Below, in pieces: positions 1 to 8,273 of a stretch of DNA of 64,000 bases; the stretch's first letter is position 1; every line of letters begins with the position of its first letter. The notes under the pieces are model-generated. The model was not told the DNA's origin. It saw nothing but the letters and a program-made list of their open reading frames with translations, and made no database searches. This stretch comes from Clostridiales bacterium (GTDB taxonomy: Bacteria > Bacillota > Clostridia > Saccharofermentanales > Saccharofermentanaceae). A program made the position numbers and the translations under genes. The DNA lies in assembly GCA_017617525.1 (NCBI GenBank), contig JAFZWA010000028.1:62001-126000 (forward strand), given 5' to 3'.

Positions 1-792
1 AAATACGAAAGCGGGACGATGACTTCTGTTGCCGATTATCACGCATCTGTCCTGGGCATTACGAATGCAGGTGTCGAAGCGGCCATAACGCTTCCGGAGG
101 AAGATAACACGACACTGATCGAGACCGCGTACACGAATTACGTAGACGCGATCCCGAGAAACACATCGTATATGCAGGAGTCGACAGGTGAATGGATCAG
201 TGACCTTTCATTCTCGGTCGTACAGAATCGTGTTTCGGAAAACCGTATCTATCAGGACGAGAAGTCGCTTTCTGCCGCGGAGATGATCGATTTCCTTCTG
301 AAAGATCTCGGTGTGCATACCTCTTTTGTGACCGTTGACCTTCCGGTAAGCAGATCCGGATTTGACGCGAATGATGATTATCTGTTCGCGAATGACGAAG
401 GCACCCTCGAAAACAGAAAGGTAAAATCGGCAAATACGGAGACGCTTCTGAGACTTGTCGGCGTACTTACAGAAGTTGCGTCCGGTCAGCGTATTGAGAC
501 TTCCTGGACCGCTCCACTTTCACATAAGAAAGATGAGAACTATTCCGTAGATCTCCATTCTTACGCGTATACTTCGAACGGATACATCTATCTGATCATT
601 ACGAATCCGACACAGGAACAGCAGCAGTTTCTGATCGAATCCAACGCGTCGGACAAAGATATATCTGTTTCCAGATACTCTGCCGAGTGTAAGAAGATCG
701 CTCTTGCGTCCAAGCGAGGGTTCCTGAATCTGGGAGATCGAAAGTATACTCTTCAGGCCGGACAATTCTGTATCGCGGTGATCCCTGTATAA
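1..792 (+). CDS. C-terminal part of an unrecognised protein (5' end outside window)
   Basis: The reading frame is open from base 1, so the gene begins upstream; an internal ATG at 19 has no convincing ribosome binding site. About 263 residues are visible, ending at TAA 790-792. I do not recognise the family. The last 100 residues alternate short hydrophobic and polar stretches, such as GYIYLIITNPTQ, like a beta-sandwich domain at the end of many glycoside hydrolases. There is no membrane segment in the visible part. A secreted or cytoplasmic carbohydrate-active enzyme is possible, but this is only an impression. No terminator hairpin is evident before the next gene. Confidence 0.6.
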   Translation, partial: KYESGTMTSVADYHASVLGITNAGVEAAITLPEEDNTTLIETAYTNYVDAIPRNTSYMQESTGEWISDLSFSVVQNRVSENRIYQDEKSLSAAEMIDFLLKDLGVHTSFVTVDLPVSRSGFDANDDYLFANDEGTLENRKVKSANTETLLRLVGVLTEVASGQRIETSWTAPLSHKKDENYSVDLHSYAYTSNGYIYLIITNPTQEQQQFLIESNASDKDISVSRYSAECKKIALASKRGFLNLGDRKYTLQAGQFCIAVIPV

Positions 793-833
793 CGGAAAGC
801 GTTCTTTTCCTTGTAAACATTCACAAGAAAACA

Positions 834-842
834 TGATATAAT
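834..842 (+). promoter_or_regulatory. Extended -10 promoter element
   Basis: TGATATAAT is an extended -10 (TGn plus a perfect TATAAT at 837-842), about 80 bases before the start of the zinc-ribbon gene. The nearest -35-like hexamer, TTGTAA at 811-816, is 20 bases away, which is too far for a standard promoter. The extended -10 may compensate. The same TGATATAAT string occurs upstream of the CdaA fusion gene and the GH3 gene. Confidence 0.5.
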
Positions 843-921
843 TAATTCGTTCAATTTCCCGCTGAACGTGCAAGTTTCGTACGGTACGGGACATAAAGAT
901 AATGGCCAGGAGGGTTCGTTT

Positions 922-1689
922 ATGATTTGTCCTAATTGTCAAGCTGAAATGCCGGAAGGCATGAAGTTCTGTTCTTCTTGTGGTACTCCTCTTGCTGCTC
1001 CGGTCGCGGAAGCAGTAAACGACGCGGCTGCTCAAGTGCAGCAGGTTGCCGAGGATGTCCCGAGTGCTTCTTTTGATCCGGGCGCCCCGATCGCGGTTCC
1101 GAAACAGAAAGAAGTCGTACCGGAAGTATCTTCCGATATCCCGGAGGTAGTTCCTGAAGTTGCACCTATCGAAGAAGTAGTTCCTGAGTTTTCACAGATC
1201 GATCAGGCTCCGATCGTTGAGCCTGCGGTAGCTGTCGCTCCGATCCCGGTATCTTCACCGGCACCTGCTCCGGCTCCTGTACCTGTCCAGAATCCGACAC
1301 CTGCTCCGCCGCCGGTCGCTTTGAATCCTGAAACGATGGCTGCGCCTGTATACTCCCCGAATCCGTATCAGGCTCCGGTTACAGAAGAACTGAATCCGGA
1401 CGCAGAGCAGAAGCCGCTTAAGACGGGCACGGCTTTCTTCCTTATGCTGTTGTTCGCGATCCCGGTCGTTGGCTTGATCAGCTCGATCATTCTCTCTGCC
1501 GCAGGTAAGAAGTGCAAGAGCAGAAAGAGCTTCGCAAGAGCGGTATTGATCTGGAAGATCCTCCTGATCATCCTTGCGCTTTCACTTTGCATCGTTGTTT
1601 ACTTCATGTTCAATGAGATCTTTGAAGCCGCGATGTCCGGTGATGTGGAAGAACTTGTAGACACCATTAAGGACACTTTTGATCTCTGA
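922..1689 (+). CDS. Zinc-ribbon, proline-rich membrane protein
   Basis: 255 residues from ATG 922, chosen because an AGGAGG lies just upstream at 908-913; the frame is open further 5' but that part has no such site. Residues 3-22 form a zinc ribbon of the CPNC-CSSC type (MICPNCQAEMPEGMKFCSSC). Residues 25-155 are a Pro/Ala/Val-rich, probably disordered linker. Two hydrophobic segments follow, with a short basic stretch (KKCKSRK) between them, then a short acidic tail. This is the common Firmicutes architecture of a zinc ribbon tethered to a small membrane domain. Function is unknown. It is probably monocistronic, driven by the extended -10 at 834-842. Confidence 0.8.
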   Translation: MICPNCQAEMPEGMKFCSSCGTPLAAPVAEAVNDAAAQVQQVAEDVPSASFDPGAPIAVPKQKEVVPEVSSDIPEVVPEVAPIEEVVPEFSQIDQAPIVEPAVAVAPIPVSSPAPAPAPVPVQNPTPAPPPVALNPETMAAPVYSPNPYQAPVTEELNPDAEQKPLKTGTAFFLMLLFAIPVVGLISSIILSAAGKKCKSRKSFARAVLIWKILLIILALSLCIVVYFMFNEIFEAAMSGDVEELVDTIKDTFDL

Positions 1690-1781
1690 TAAGTGCTTTT
1701 CCTTTAGTGCTTTTCGAGACGTAAAAGGAATGTAAATGCTATATGGCTGTTTAGAAGTTGTAACATTGTTTCTCTAAAATG

Positions 1782-1820
1782 ATAGCTGTGGATTAATCTA
1801 AGGGGATTATCCGCAGCTAT
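1782..1820. terminator. 12-bp inverted repeat before a regulator gene (terminator or operator)
   Basis: ATAGCTGTGGAT (1782-1793) pairs with ATCCGCAGCTAT (1809-1820) with a single G-T wobble, followed by TCTTTT. It could terminate the upstream gene. It lies only about ten bases before the ribosome binding site of the next gene, so it could instead be a leader hairpin or an operator. Confidence 0.45.
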
Positions 1821-1841
1821 TCTTTTGTGAGGGGTGAAACC

Positions 1842-2474
1842 ATGTTTGAGAATGAAGAATTGATTTCGAAAAAACAGCTTCTTCGTGTAGCGCGTATTTC
1901 ATACGGTACACTTTATCGTTGGAAAAGAATGAAATTGATTCCGGAGAGTTGGTTTATCCATAAAGCGACAGTAACCGGACAGGAGACGTTTCTCCCCAGA
2001 GACCGTGTCCTCGCACGTATTGAAAGAATCCAGGATCTCAAGGGCGAGCTGACAGTTGAACAGCTTCAGGAGATCTTCTCACCGAATGTAAAGAGCTTCC
2101 TGATCCCGGTAGATGATTTTGTAAAATTGAATCTCGTATCAAAGATCTCGATGACAGTCTTTACTTCCGTATTCCCGGAAAAGAAGAATATGAAGTTCGA
2201 TGATGTTTTCGGTGTATATGTAATTGACCATCTCATGCGCCTTTCCGGCATCTATCTTGAAGATGCCAAGCAGATCCTGCGCATGTTGAGCAAGTACCTC
2301 GCCAATCAGCCGAGTAAGGAATATCAGCTCCTGCTTCTCAGAAAGCTCGGTGTTCCGATGACACTGCTCGTTAAGGAGGATGAGGATATCCTTCTCGAAG
2401 ATAATACGGAAGTAGTCGCATGCGCGAATCTTTCCGATTTTGAAGAGGCTCTCAAAGGACAACTGATCGCATAA
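1842..2474 (+). CDS. MerR-like / DUF4004 (YhbD-type) regulator
   Basis: 210 residues from ATG 1842, preceded by GAGGGGTG; a GTG at 1827 overlaps that site and is rejected. The N-terminus, roughly residues 8-60 (LISKKQLLRVARISYGTLYRW), reads as a MerR-type helix-turn-helix that starts with a serine/lysine segment. A helical region follows with the shape of the DUF4004/YhbD family. There is no membrane segment. Fifteen bases separate it from the ArsR-like gene, so the two are probably cotranscribed. A DNA-binding role is inferred from the HTH; ligand and targets are unknown. Confidence 0.7.
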   Translation: MFENEELISKKQLLRVARISYGTLYRWKRMKLIPESWFIHKATVTGQETFLPRDRVLARIERIQDLKGELTVEQLQEIFSPNVKSFLIPVDDFVKLNLVSKISMTVFTSVFPEKKNMKFDDVFGVYVIDHLMRLSGIYLEDAKQILRMLSKYLANQPSKEYQLLLLRKLGVPMTLLVKEDEDILLEDNTEVVACANLSDFEEALKGQLIA

Positions 2475-2489
2475 CGGGAGGTAGAGACT

Positions 2490-2843
2490 TTGGATAACGT
2501 AAACGCACGCTTCGAAGTTTTGGGTGATCCTACAAGAATGCAGATCCTCGGTATCTTAAGCCGGGGCAATAAACTTCGCGCAAAAGACATCCTTGAACAT
2601 CTGAAGATCTCTCAGCCGACGCTGTCTCACCATATGCAGCTTCTCACTTCATCCAAGATCGTTACCGTAAATAAAGTCGGACGCGAGTGCTTTTACATGA
2701 TCAATGAAGAAAGTATCATCGAGATGAAGAAATGTCTTTCGGATCTTCTTTCGGAAACGGTTACTGAAGAACCGGAAAAAGAGAAGAAGGTAAAGAAGGA
2801 CAAGAAAAAGAAGAAAAAGGACAAGAAGGATAAGAATAAGTAG
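2490..2843 (+). CDS. ArsR-family winged-helix transcriptional regulator with lysine-rich tail
   Basis: 117 residues from TTG 2490, with GGGAGG about nine bases upstream. Residues 5-85 are a winged helix of the ArsR type: ARFEVLGDPTRMQILGIL, then the recognition segment KISQPTLSHHMQLLTSSKIV and the wing ending in CFYM. No metal-binding ELCVCDL motif is visible, so metal sensing is doubtful. The last 25 residues are almost all Lys, Asp and Glu, a disordered, highly basic tail that is unusual for this family. The gene probably forms an operon with the preceding MerR-like gene. Targets are unknown. Confidence 0.82.
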   Translation: MDNVNARFEVLGDPTRMQILGILSRGNKLRAKDILEHLKISQPTLSHHMQLLTSSKIVTVNKVGRECFYMINEESIIEMKKCLSDLLSETVTEEPEKEKKVKKDKKKKKKDKKDKNK

Positions 2844-2907
2844 TTCACAAATAGTTCCGATTGGAATATAGTGAAATAAAGAAAAAACATATACGGAGGG
2901 TTGTTTT

Positions 2908-3330
2908 ATGTGGAAAGATTTTAAAGCTTTTCTTATGAGAGGAAATGTTATCGACCTGGCAACCGCAGTAGTTATCGGTGCCGCTTTCGGTAAGATCGTT
3001 ACAGCGCTTGTTGATAACATCATCATGCCTTGCATCGGTATGCTGACATCCGGTGTGGATTTTGCGAACATGAAGTATGTTCTTAAGGAAGGTACTCTGA
3101 ATGCTGAAGGCGTTCTGGAAGGCGAAGTCGCTATCGGCTACGGCATCCTGATCAACGCGGTCATCCAGTTCATCATCATCGCTTTCGTTATCTTCATCGT
3201 TATCCGTCTTATGAACAAGGCTAAGGAAAAACTTGTTAAGAAGGAAGAGGAAGAGAAGAAGGAAGAAGAGACACCTGCAGATATCGCTCTTCTTACAGAG
3301 ATCCGTGACCTCCTCAAGAAGGACGCTTGA
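2908..3330 (+). CDS. mscL: Large-conductance mechanosensitive channel MscL
   Basis: 140 residues, normal MscL length. The start MWKDFKAFLMRGNVIDLATA carries the family signature: an amphipathic N-terminal helix, then TM1 with the gate region AVVIGAAFGKIV. The second membrane helix (ILINAVIQFIIIAFVIFIVI) sits at residues 78-100. The acidic/basic C-terminal bundle is rich in KEEEEKKEEE. The protein forms a homopentameric pore in the cytoplasmic membrane that opens under membrane tension to release solutes on osmotic downshock. GGAGGG lies seven bases before the ATG. It appears to be a single gene, followed by a clear terminator. Confidence 0.96.
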   Translation: MWKDFKAFLMRGNVIDLATAVVIGAAFGKIVTALVDNIIMPCIGMLTSGVDFANMKYVLKEGTLNAEGVLEGEVAIGYGILINAVIQFIIIAFVIFIVIRLMNKAKEKLVKKEEEEKKEEETPADIALLTEIRDLLKKDA

Positions 3331-3361
3331 TCGCTCTTATCTGAATTAACCGAGCATAATG

Positions 3362-3397
3362 ATCCCTCTCGCGATCTCACAGCGGGAGGGATTTCTT
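3362..3397 (+). terminator. Rho-independent terminator of mscL
   Basis: ATCCCTCTCGC (3362-3372) pairs with GCGGGAGGGAT (3382-3392) with one wobble, followed by TTCTTTT. Confidence 0.85.
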
Positions 3398-3507
3398 TTG
3401 CTTTTTTTCGTTTGAGAAATACGGTGCTTTTCGAAGAGTTCCATACTGTTAGTGAAAATGATTGCTGAATGAGTGAAAAACATTCATTTTTCTAGCCTTT
3501 TGCCATG

Positions 3508-3536
3508 TTGATTTATATAGGGGGCAATACTATAAT
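3508..3536 (+). promoter_or_regulatory. Sigma-A-type promoter of the 2-oxoacid oxidoreductase operon
   Basis: TTGATT (3508-3513) and a perfect TATAAT (3531-3536) are 17 bases apart, about 35 bases before the first gene of the operon. Confidence 0.85.
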
Positions 3537-3569
3537 TCATAATACGCAATAAAATATCAGGAGGGACAT

Positions 3570-3776
3570 ATGGCTAAAGTATCTTTTCAAGACGATTTAT
3601 GTAAGGGCTGCGGCTTATGTGTAAATGCCTGCCCGAAGAAGATTCTGGTCCTTGATAAAGAGAGACTGAATTCTAAGGGTTATCATCCGGCTTCCTGTGT
3701 AGATCTTACTCAGTGCATCGGTTGCACATTCTGTGCGACAACTTGCCCTGATTCGGTTATCACTGTGGAAAGATAA
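3570..3776 (+). CDS. 2-oxoacid:ferredoxin oxidoreductase, ferredoxin-like delta subunit
   Basis: 68 residues with two 4Fe-4S cluster motifs, CKGCGLCVNACP and CIGCTFCATTCP. It is the electron-transfer subunit of the four-gene oxidoreductase that follows, carrying electrons from the thiamine diphosphate site to free ferredoxin. AGGAGGG lies just upstream. It is the first gene after a strong promoter, with six bases to the next ATG. Which 2-oxoacid is used (branched-chain, 2-oxoglutarate or pyruvate) cannot be told from this subunit. Confidence 0.9.
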   Translation: MAKVSFQDDLCKGCGLCVNACPKKILVLDKERLNSKGYHPASCVDLTQCIGCTFCATTCPDSVITVER

Positions 3777-3788
3777 GGAGAGATGGTT

Positions 3789-4859
3789 ATGGCAAAAAGA
3801 GTTTTAATGAAGGGTAATGAGGTTATCGCTGAAGCGGCGATCCGTGCCGGATGCCGTCACTATTTCGGTTACCCGATCACACCTCAGACAGAAGTCATGC
3901 ATTACATGGCCAGAGAGATGGTCAAGCATGGCGGTACATTTGTACAGGCAGAGAGCGAAGTTGCCGCGATCAATATGGTATACGGCGCTGCTGCTACAGG
4001 TGAGAGAGTTCTCACATCTTCTTCCTCTCCGGGAATCTCCCTCAAGCAGGAAGGTATTTCTTATATCGCAGGTGCCGAGCTTCCGGCTGTTGTAGTTAAC
4101 ATCATGCGTGGTGGTCCGGGTCTCGGTGGTATCCTCCCGTCCCAGAGTGACTATTTCCAGGCTACAAAGGGCGGCGGACATGGTGACTACAAGAACCTTG
4201 TTATCGCTCCGGCTTCCGTACAGGAGCTTTACGAGCTGACAGTTAAGGCATTTGATCTCGCAGATCAGTACAGAATCCTCGTTATGATCCTCGGTGACGG
4301 TACTATGGGTCAGATGATGGAGCCTGTTGCTTTCAAAGAGAAGGAAGATACAGTAGAAGTCGCTAAGCCGTGGGCAACCACAGGTATGCACGGTCGTGAG
4401 AAGCACAACACGATCACTTCTATCTACATCGATCCGGATGATCTCGAAGCGAAGAACCGTGAACTTCAGGCGAAGTACAGAGAGATCGAAGAGAAGGAAG
4501 TTATGGTCGAGACCATGAATCTCGAAGACGCTGAAGTCGTTATCACAGCTTACGGTACATGCTCCCGTATCTGCAAGAACGTTATCCGTCAGGCTGCCGA
4601 GCTTGGAATCAAGGTCGGTATGGTCCGTCCGATCACACTGTGGCCTTTCCCGACAAAGGAAATCGCTAAGGTTGCTGATATGCCGAGTGTTAAGGGCTTC
4701 CTCGACGTTGAGCTTTCTTCCGGTCAGATGATCGAAGATGTACGTCTTGCCGTTAACGGTAAGAAGCCGGTCTACTTCCACGGCCGTATGGGTGGTAACC
4801 TGCCGACCCAGAAGGAGATCCTGGATGAGATCGTAAAGATTCATAAGGGGGAGATGTAA
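3789..4859 (+). CDS. 2-oxoacid:ferredoxin oxidoreductase alpha subunit (VorB/KorA type)
   Basis: 356 residues. ATG 3789 is preferred to ATG 3783 because AAGGAG at 3775-3780 is then eight bases away. The start MAKRVLMKGNEVIAEAAI and the signature YPITPQTEVMHYMA are typical of the pyrimidine-binding alpha subunit of VorB/KorA-type enzymes. The C-terminal transketolase-like domain includes VVITAYGTCSRICK and GMVRPITLWPFP. The complex oxidatively decarboxylates a 2-oxoacid to its acyl-CoA with reduction of ferredoxin. The next gene starts one base after the stop. VorB (2-oxoisovalerate) is the closest fit by eye; KorA is the alternative. Confidence 0.92.
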   Translation: MAKRVLMKGNEVIAEAAIRAGCRHYFGYPITPQTEVMHYMAREMVKHGGTFVQAESEVAAINMVYGAAATGERVLTSSSSPGISLKQEGISYIAGAELPAVVVNIMRGGPGLGGILPSQSDYFQATKGGGHGDYKNLVIAPASVQELYELTVKAFDLADQYRILVMILGDGTMGQMMEPVAFKEKEDTVEVAKPWATTGMHGREKHNTITSIYIDPDDLEAKNRELQAKYREIEEKEVMVETMNLEDAEVVITAYGTCSRICKNVIRQAAELGIKVGMVRPITLWPFPTKEIAKVADMPSVKGFLDVELSSGQMIEDVRLAVNGKKPVYFHGRMGGNLPTQKEILDEIVKIHKGEM

Positions 4860-4860
4860 G

Positions 4861-5607
4861 ATGGCAGTTGTATTTCAGAAAACAAAAGGTCTGACAGATA
4901 AGCCGTTCCATTACTGCCCGGGTTGTATGCACGGTATCATTCACCGCCTCATCGCGGAAGTAATGGAGGAGATGGATATCCTCGACAAGACCATCGGTGT
5001 CGCATCTGTAGGATGCACATATAACAACTATGATTATTTTTCCTGCGATATGGTACAGGCAGCTCATGGTCGTGCTCCGGCCGTTGCTACAGGTATCAAG
5101 CGCTGCAAGCCGGAAGAAATGGTCTTCACATATCAGGGTGACGGTGACCTCGCTTCCATCGGTACTGCAGAGATCGTTCACGCCGCAGCTCGTGGTGAGA
5201 AGATCTGCACATTCTTCGTAAACAACGCTGTTTACGGTATGACTTCCGGTCAGATGGCTCCGACAACACTTCTCGGTCAGGTTACAACAACCTCTCCGTT
5301 GGGTCGTGACGCTGAGACACGTGGTTATCCGATCAATGTCAGTGAGATGCTTTCCACACTGACAGGTGCTGTTTATATCGAGCGTGTTGCTCTGTTCGAC
5401 TTCAAGCACATCCAGGAAGCTAAGAAGGCGATCGCCAAGGCTTTCCGTGTTCAGCAGGCAGGCCTCGGTTTCGCGATGGTCGAATTCCTTTCTACATGCC
5501 CGACTAACTGGGGTAAAGAGCCGATCGAAGCGCTTGAGTGGTGCAAAGAGAAGATGGTTCCGCAGTATCCGCTGGGCGTATTCAAGGGACAGGATCTGGA
5601 GGTGTAA
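4861..5607 (+). CDS. 2-oxoacid:ferredoxin oxidoreductase beta subunit (thiamine diphosphate binding)
   Basis: 248 residues. The thiamine diphosphate fold is marked by HYCPGCMHG near the N-terminus, GDGDLASIG (the metal-binding GDG motif) and NNAVYGMTSGQMAPTT, which is typical of Vor/Kor-type beta subunits. Four cysteines near the N-terminus and in GCTYNNYDYFSCD may support redox function; there is no added cluster domain. It pairs with the alpha subunit to form the catalytic core. ATG follows the alpha stop by one base, and GGGGGAG just upstream gives a ribosome binding site. Confidence 0.93.
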   Translation: MAVVFQKTKGLTDKPFHYCPGCMHGIIHRLIAEVMEEMDILDKTIGVASVGCTYNNYDYFSCDMVQAAHGRAPAVATGIKRCKPEEMVFTYQGDGDLASIGTAEIVHAAARGEKICTFFVNNAVYGMTSGQMAPTTLLGQVTTTSPLGRDAETRGYPINVSEMLSTLTGAVYIERVALFDFKHIQEAKKAIAKAFRVQQAGLGFAMVEFLSTCPTNWGKEPIEALEWCKEKMVPQYPLGVFKGQDLEV

Positions 5608-5611
5608 TGAC

Positions 5612-6154
5612 ATGATCGATTTTTCTATTATTCTCGCCGGATTCGGTGGTCAGGGCGTTCTTTCCGCAGGTAAGATGGCTGCGGAGTCTGCTTTGATCGA
5701 AGGTAAAGAAGTTTCCTGGTTCCCGTCCTACGGTCCGGAAATGCGTGGTGGTACAGCTAACTGTTCCGTTGTTATTTCCGATGAGCCGATCGGATCTCCG
5801 GTCATCAATGAGCCGGACGTTCTCATCGCTCTGAACCAGCCGTCTCTTGAGAAGTTCGAAGATACCCTGAAGCCGGGTGGAATCATTATCATCGACAGCT
5901 CGCTGGTTAAGGTTACACCGAAGCGTACAGATATCCGCTTCATCCCGATCAACTCTTCTGAGATCGCTTCCGAGCTCGGATCCATGGCTTACGCTACGAT
6001 CGTTCTTCTCGGATGTGTATCCGCGGCGACAGGTGCTTTTACAAGAGAATCCTTTGAAAAAGCACTGTACGACGTTCTTCCGGAAAGAAGACATCACATG
6101 ATCCCGAACAACCTCAACGCATTCGATAAGGGCGCAGAGTTCGCTAAACAGTGA
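5612..6154 (+). CDS. 2-oxoacid:ferredoxin oxidoreductase gamma subunit
   Basis: 180 residues from ATG 5612, which follows GGAGGTG and the beta stop by four bases; the longer open frame upstream lies inside the beta gene and is not used. The N-terminus IILAGFGGQGVLSAGKM is the family hallmark, followed by SYGPEMRGGTANCSVV. This subunit helps bind coenzyme A and completes the delta-alpha-beta-gamma operon. A strong terminator follows at 6243. Confidence 0.94.
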   Translation: MIDFSIILAGFGGQGVLSAGKMAAESALIEGKEVSWFPSYGPEMRGGTANCSVVISDEPIGSPVINEPDVLIALNQPSLEKFEDTLKPGGIIIIDSSLVKVTPKRTDIRFIPINSSEIASELGSMAYATIVLLGCVSAATGAFTRESFEKALYDVLPERRHHMIPNNLNAFDKGAEFAKQ

Positions 6155-6242
6155 GTTTGCGCTAAACCGGTTGAGGAGTTAACAAAATTTTAACAAAGCC
6201 CTATATATATTGGTATTAAGGCAAAGAATTGTGACATGTAAT

Positions 6243-6275
6243 AAAAGAGAGCCGAGAAATCGGCTCTCTTTTGTT
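6243..6275. terminator. Strong terminator of the oxidoreductase operon
   Basis: A perfect 13-bp stem, AAAAGAGAGCCGA (6243-6255) with TCGGCTCTCTTTT (6260-6272), closes a GAAA tetraloop. A TATTAA/TTAACA promoter-like pair sits just upstream at 6190-6219. Confidence 0.92.
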
Positions 6276-6306
6276 AATTATGCTAGAAACTATCTCAAAC
6301 TTGATT

Positions 6307-6348
6307 TATAATATATGAAATGAAAGAACGTGGGCGCATATGCCCACG
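6307..6348 (+). promoter_or_regulatory. glg operon -10 box and 5' UTR hairpin
   Basis: TATAAT at 6307-6312 has no good -35. CGTGGGC (6329-6335) pairs with GCCCACG (6342-6348) to give a 7-bp hairpin about six bases before the glgB ribosome binding site AGGAGAT. It could modulate translation of the first gene of the glycogen operon; this is inference. Confidence 0.45.
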
Positions 6349-6365
6349 CGAGTAGGAGATATCAC

Positions 6366-8246
6366 ATGGATCAAGCGTATCTTTTCAATACGGGAAAGGA
6401 CTACAAGAGTTATAACTATCTTGGTTCGAGACCCTATGAGAAACCGGACGGAGAAAAGGGCTTTCTTTTCCGTGTCTGGGCTCCGAATGCGAAAGCTGTC
6501 AGTGTAGTGGGTGACTTTAACGACTGGAACCCGGAAGCGTACTATCTCTACAAGATCGGCGACTCCGGAATCTGGGAAGGATACATTTCCGGCGCGAAGC
6601 AGTGGGACCGTTACAAGTACCATGTTTACGGCGCGGACGGATCGGAAGTCAATAAGGTCGATCCGTATGCCCGTCATTGTGAGACGCGTCCGGCAGATGC
6701 TTCGATCCTTTATGATCCGAATGATTACACATGGCATGATGACGCTTTCACAAGCAAGCGCGTACATGCCAACGCGCCTCGTCCGATCTCCATCTATGAA
6801 GTACACCTGGGTTCCTGGCGCCGCCATGAAGACGGAAACTTCATGAACTACCGTGAGATCGCAAAAGAACTCGCCAAATACTGTAAGAAGATGGGTTATA
6901 CCCATGTTGAACTGATGCCGATCCTGGAGCATCCTCTCGATGACTCATGGGGCTATCAGGTCATTTGTTATTACGCGGTAACCAGCCGTTTCGGAACGCC
7001 TGCTGACTTTAAGTTCTTCGTGGATCACCTTCACAAGAACGGTATCTCGATCATCCTGGACTGGGTACCGGCGCATTTTCCGAAGAATCAGGAAGGCCTT
7101 GTACGTTTCGACGGTTCCGCCTGCTATGAGTACAAGGATCCGAGGATCGGCGAACATAAGGAGTGGGGCACATTCGTATTTGATTATGCCAAGGCTGAGG
7201 TCCAGTCGTTCCTGATCAGTAACGCCGTTTTCTGGATCGAGGAATTCCACCTCGACGGTATCCGTATGGACGCTGTTTCCAGTATGCTCTACCGTGACTA
7301 CGGTAGAACGGAATATATCCCGAATATCTATGGTGGCACGGACAATCTCGAAGCGATCGATTTCATCAGAAATCTCAATACCATCATGTCGGAGAACTAT
7401 CCGTACGTCATGATGATCGCCGAGGAATCCACGGCCTGGCCGAAGGTTTCCCATTCCGTATCGGACGGGGGCTTAGGCTTCACACATAAGTGGAACATGG
7501 GCTGGATGCACGATACGCTCGATTATTTCCAGACAGATTCCTACGCGAGAGAATGGCATCACGACCAGTTCTGCTTCTCGATGATGTATGCCTTCTCCGA
7601 GAACTTTATCCTAAGTCTTTCCCATGACGAAGTCGTTCACGGAAAGAAGAGCCTGATCGATAAGATGCCGGGCGACAACTGGAGAAAGTTCGCGAATCTC
7701 CGCCTGATGTTCCTCTACATGATGGCGCATCCGGGCGCGAAACTGAACTTCATGGGCGCTGAATTCGGCCAGTTCATCGAGTGGCGTTTCTATGAGCAGC
7801 TCGAATGGTTCATGCTGCAGTATGAATCACATAAACTCCTTCAGGACTTTGTTGCCGACCTGAACCATTTCTACATCAAGAACGCGCAGTTGTGGCAGGA
7901 CGATCATTCGTGGGGCGGCTTCGAATGGGTCGACGCTTCTGACGTAAAGAACAACGTATTCGTTTTCAAGCGTAAGGGTGTCGCGAACCAGGAAGATATC
8001 TATGTCGCTCTGAACATGGTTCCTGTTCCGCTCGAGAACTATAACATCGGTGTGACAGAGAAGGGTAAGTACAAGATCCTGATGAACACGGATGACATGA
8101 AGTACGGCGGTTCCGGATATCCGGACGGCTCGGATGAGAAGGGCGTCTTCAGGACGAAGGATGAAGGATGGAACGGTAAGCCTTACCATATTTCCGTCAA
8201 TCTCCCACCTCTCGGCGGCGTTTATTTCAAGAGATTAAAAAAGTAA
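6366..8246 (+). CDS. glgB: 1,4-alpha-glucan branching enzyme GlgB
   Basis: 626 residues from ATG 6366 after AGGAGAT; a GTG at 6330 lies inside a hairpin and is rejected. An N-terminal CBM48-like domain (GFLFRVWAPNAKAVSVVGDF) precedes a GH13 barrel. The catalytic motifs are intact: DWVPAHFP, GIRMDAV with the nucleophile Asp302, MIAEEST with the acid/base Glu353, and SHDEVVHGKKS. It cuts alpha-1,4-glucan and rejoins the piece as an alpha-1,6 branch during glycogen synthesis. It is the first gene of glgBCDA-GH13, with 27 bases to glgC. Confidence 0.97.
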   Translation: MDQAYLFNTGKDYKSYNYLGSRPYEKPDGEKGFLFRVWAPNAKAVSVVGDFNDWNPEAYYLYKIGDSGIWEGYISGAKQWDRYKYHVYGADGSEVNKVDPYARHCETRPADASILYDPNDYTWHDDAFTSKRVHANAPRPISIYEVHLGSWRRHEDGNFMNYREIAKELAKYCKKMGYTHVELMPILEHPLDDSWGYQVICYYAVTSRFGTPADFKFFVDHLHKNGISIILDWVPAHFPKNQEGLVRFDGSACYEYKDPRIGEHKEWGTFVFDYAKAEVQSFLISNAVFWIEEFHLDGIRMDAVSSMLYRDYGRTEYIPNIYGGTDNLEAIDFIRNLNTIMSENYPYVMMIAEESTAWPKVSHSVSDGGLGFTHKWNMGWMHDTLDYFQTDSYAREWHHDQFCFSMMYAFSENFILSLSHDEVVHGKKSLIDKMPGDNWRKFANLRLMFLYMMAHPGAKLNFMGAEFGQFIEWRFYEQLEWFMLQYESHKLLQDFVADLNHFYIKNAQLWQDDHSWGGFEWVDASDVKNNVFVFKRKGVANQEDIYVALNMVPVPLENYNIGVTEKGKYKILMNTDDMKYGGSGYPDGSDEKGVFRTKDEGWNGKPYHISVNLPPLGGVYFKRLKK

Positions 8247-8273
8247 GAAAATAAGAAATCGGAGGTTCTAGTT

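Noticed and set aside
3804-4844. Long minus-strand open frame under the oxidoreductase alpha gene
   Set aside because: It is antisense to a clearly recognised gene, its translation resembles no protein, and it has no ribosome binding site. The same holds for the long antisense frames at 9470-10720, 27029-28939, 25627-27027 and 35330-36355.
6190-6272. A small RNA between the oxidoreductase and glycogen operons
   Set aside because: TTAACA-18-TATTAA followed by the strong terminator could make a transcript of about 45 bases, but it would be little more than the terminator itself.
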